From Chloroflexota bacterium (GTDB lineage: Bacteria > Chloroflexota > Anaerolineae > J102): a DNA stretch of 25,168 nucleotides. The stretch is from NCBI GenBank assembly GCA_013152695.1, contig JAADFV010000288.1, forward strand, positions 1 through 25,168, read 5' to 3'. How positions within the stretch are numbered: the first letter of the stretch is position 1; each line of letters opens with the position of its first letter. This document shows positions 23,332 through 25,168 of this stretch, one piece after another. The notes beneath the pieces are model-generated. The model was not told the DNA's origin, ran no database searches, and worked only from the letters and a program-made list of their open reading frames with translations. The position numbers and the translations under genes were made by a program.

Positions 23332-23352
23332 GCAGAATTCTCCTTGAAATAA

Positions 23353-23383
23353 AATATAGCATGGTGTAAGGCTTTATTGTAAA
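23353..23383 (-). promoter_or_regulatory. Promoter of the npdG-cofE group
   Basis: On the minus strand, TTTACA (23383-23378) and an extended -10, TGCTATATT (TATATT at 23358-23353), are separated by 19 bases. The spacer is long, but the TGn before the -10 compensates in known sigma70 promoters. Transcription would begin near 23346, giving a very short leader containing the ribosome-binding site. Confidence 0.45.
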
Positions 23384-23441
23384 CCATTTACGCCCATTCG
23401 TCATTAGTCGCATAGGGTGTAATCTTGCGCATGGGCCTGCT

Positions 23442-23470
23442 TTGGGCGACTTGCCAGACCGTGCTATACT
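23442..23470 (+). promoter_or_regulatory. Promoter of the SH3b lipoprotein gene
   Basis: TTGGGC (23442-23447) and TATACT (23465-23470) are exactly 17 bases apart, in the divergent region between npdG (-) and the lipoprotein gene (+). The leader would be about 140 bases. The -10 is good and the -35 is partial. Confidence 0.4.
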
Positions 23471-23616
23471 TTTCAACCAGTCGCCATGATCGCATCCACC
23501 AACCCCTCCAATCCCAACCTCCCAACCTTCGCCTCTGCGAGCAATCTTTATTCATCCGAGATCGATACTTGTGTACGCACTGATCATTGCGATACCCATA
23601 AAATAGGAACGAAGTC

Positions 23617-24597
23617 ATGAAAACCAAACGCGTCCTTATCCCCCTCATCGTGGCCATTCTCTTCATAACCACTGTGGGCTGCGCCATCACCTCCTCGTTC
23701 GGTAAGAAGGAGGTGACTCCCGAAACCGTGGCTGCACGGCCGACCCTACATCCTACCTTCACGCCCAGCCCTGTCCGGCCGACACAGCCCCCACCCCCCA
23801 CTGCCTCCACCTCCCAACAAGCTCTCCCTACAGCCACGACTGAGTCTGCTGTCGAGGCCACGGCAGCACCGACCGATACACCGCCACCCCCTTCACCTAC
23901 CCCCGTACCTCCAACCCCAACACCCTCCACTCCCCAGGTAGAAGTCACGGCGAATACGGTTAATTTGCGAGGTGGCCCTGGCACCAACTACCCGCGTCTG
24001 GGGAAAGTTGTCAAAGGAACGAAGCTCGATATTATTGCCCGTAATCAGGCTGGCGATTGGTTCCAGATCAAGACGGCCGAGGGTAAAACCGCCTGGATCA
24101 TCAATGACAAGCGCTGGACACGCCCTCTCGCTGAAGTCGGAGCTATCGTCATCGCTCAGAACATCCCCACACCTCCCCCTACCCCCAAACCGCGACCCAC
24201 CAACACACCCGCACCGACCAACACACCGGTGCCTTCGTATCCCTTCCAGGCCAGCGGCCCCCTTGCTAACGCTTCCGGTAATGCCTTTCTCAACATCTTT
24301 GCCGCCGTGCAAAGTAAGGATGGGAGTTGGCTGGCTGGATATCGCCTTCAGACCAAACGCTCGGGGGCAGATGCCGGCTATAGCGAAGTATCCCGGCCCG
24401 GGCCTAGCGATGCCACTTGTCCCGACTGTGGGGATAACCGCAAACAGAACCTGAAATACGAATATCCCAACCAGGCTCCGGCTGACTGGGAAGTATGGCT
24501 GGTCGATGGTGGTGGTAATCAGGTGAGCAACACCATCAAATTCAGCACCAATCCCAGCAACCTGCAGTGGTTCTTCATCCAGTTCACCACCAAATAG
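23617..24597 (+). CDS. SH3b-domain lipoprotein
   Basis: A 326-residue lipoprotein. The signal MKTKRVLIPLIVAILFITTV is followed by the lipobox VGC with Cys22 as the lipid-modified residue. A Pro/Thr linker (about 42-107) follows, then a bacterial SH3 domain (about 108-175: VNLRGGPGTNYPRLGKV, GTKLDIIARNQAGDWFQIKT, TAWI), a second Pro/Thr linker (about 188-208), and a C-terminal domain (about 209-326) with a CPDC pair (Cys268, Cys271). SH3b domains in such proteins bind cell-wall or surface polymers. The C-terminal domain is not recognised. GGAA is the only purine stretch before the ATG, 8-9 bases upstream. A second lipoprotein of the same type follows 30 bp later. Confidence 0.8.
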   Translation: MKTKRVLIPLIVAILFITTVGCAITSSFGKKEVTPETVAARPTLHPTFTPSPVRPTQPPPPTASTSQQALPTATTESAVEATAAPTDTPPPPSPTPVPPTPTPSTPQVEVTANTVNLRGGPGTNYPRLGKVVKGTKLDIIARNQAGDWFQIKTAEGKTAWIINDKRWTRPLAEVGAIVIAQNIPTPPPTPKPRPTNTPAPTNTPVPSYPFQASGPLANASGNAFLNIFAAVQSKDGSWLAGYRLQTKRSGADAGYSEVSRPGPSDATCPDCGDNRKQNLKYEYPNQAPADWEVWLVDGGGNQVSNTIKFSTNPSNLQWFFIQFTTK

Positions 24598-24627
24598 CAG
24601 CCACCCACTAATTCCCCTCTCCCACCC

Positions 24628-25168
24628 TTGAAATCCTCATCCCGTTCTCTGGTTTTGCTTATCCTCCTCCTGGGCATCACCCTGGGCTGTACCAGTGTGG
24701 GACGCCTCGTGGTGGCACCCACACCTACCCCCACCGCCACCCCTCACCCAACCTTACGCCCTACCAATACGCTCACACCCACCCCCACGATCACCCCGAC
24801 ACCCACCTTTACGCCGACCGGCATCCCCACGGAAACACCCACCTCCCTTCCCTCGGCCACACCCACCCTCACCCCGACCCCTATTCCCGTGGCCAATGCC
24901 CGCGTGCTCAACGCCAATGTCAATGTACGTAGCGGTCCTGCCATCACCTTCCCCCGTGTGGGCGAAGTGCACAAGGATGAGACCTACGGCATTATTGGTG
25001 CTAATCCTGCCGGCGACTGGTGGAAGATATGCTGCTTCGACAACAACCAATCCGGTTGGGTGCGGGGTGATTTATTAGAAATCAGTGGACCGCTTGGTGA
25101 TGTGCCCGTGGTGATTGTGAACACGCCGACTCCGCGTCCCACAGCCACCTTCACGCCCATCCCCCCCA
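24628..25168 (+). CDS. SH3b-domain lipoprotein (3' end beyond window)
   Basis: An open frame of 180 codons from TTG 24628 to the window edge. It opens with MKSSSRSLVLLILLLGITLG followed by Cys21, a clear lipoprotein signal. A Thr/Pro linker (about 31-85) comes next, then an SH3b domain (about 89-150: NVNVRSGPAITFPRVGEV, GIIGANPAGDWWKI, SGWVRGDLL). A new Thr/Pro linker is beginning at the edge, so at least one more domain is expected. It is a paralogue of the preceding gene product and is spaced from it by 30 bp, so the two are likely co-transcribed. TTG is the only plausible start; no good ribosome-binding site is seen. Confidence 0.75.
   Translation, partial: MKSSSRSLVLLILLLGITLGCTSVGRLVVAPTPTPTATPHPTLRPTNTLTPTPTITPTPTFTPTGIPTETPTSLPSATPTLTPTPIPVANARVLNANVNVRSGPAITFPRVGEVHKDETYGIIGANPAGDWWKICCFDNNQSGWVRGDLLEISGPLGDVPVVIVNTPTPRPTATFTPIPP

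Overview
The window looks like chromosomal DNA from a member of the Chloroflexota (Anaerolineae/Caldilineae-like is my best guess). This rests on moderately high GC, coenzyme F420 genes (cofE-like and npdG-like), SH3b lipoproteins and other secreted proteins with long Thr/Pro linkers, a secreted protein ending in LYLPVVLREE, and an LCP protein. The phylum is inferred from gene content; no rRNA or tRNA gene was seen. There is no sign of phage, transposon or CRISPR.

Layout. (1) 1-4865: the end of an exopolysaccharide cluster on the + strand, with the tail of an upstream gene, three GT4/GT1-type glycosyltransferases and a Wzz-like chain-length protein, all overlapping or nearly so. (2) 4891-5730: a DinB/maleylpyruvate-isomerase-fold protein. 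(3) 5776-12885: the most interesting block. It holds a duplicated ECF ATPase, an EcfT membrane protein, an MtnA-like isomerase, an MtnP-like phosphorylase, a QueT-family ECF substrate-binding (S) protein after a 409-bp leader, and a Cys/Met-metabolism PLP enzyme behind two hairpins. Together they read as uptake plus salvage of a methylthio-nucleoside or methylthio-sugar feeding sulfur amino-acid metabolism. (4) 13273-16979: a membrane protein with a degenerate PP2C-like domain and a C-terminal beta-propeller, then an LCP (LytR-CpsA-Psr) protein. (5) 17095-18123: two double-CBS-domain proteins. (6) 18133-23331, minus strand: a probable operon npdG - cofE - membrane-fused subtilase - secreted jelly-roll/TP-linker protein, the last with an apparent frameshift in its signal peptide. 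(7) 23617-end, + strand: two consecutive SH3b lipoproteins, the second cut by the window edge.

How it fits together. Region 1 makes and assembles a polysaccharide, and the LCP protein in region 4 belongs to a family that attaches such polymers to the cell envelope. Region 3 combines all three ECF parts (A, T and S) with two consecutive steps of methylthioadenosine salvage and a transsulfuration-type enzyme. Both salvage proteins differ from the textbook enzymes at substrate-contact positions, so the real substrate may not be the standard one. Region 6 pairs F420 metabolism with cell-surface proteolysis through translational coupling (1-bp overlap), with no obvious functional link.
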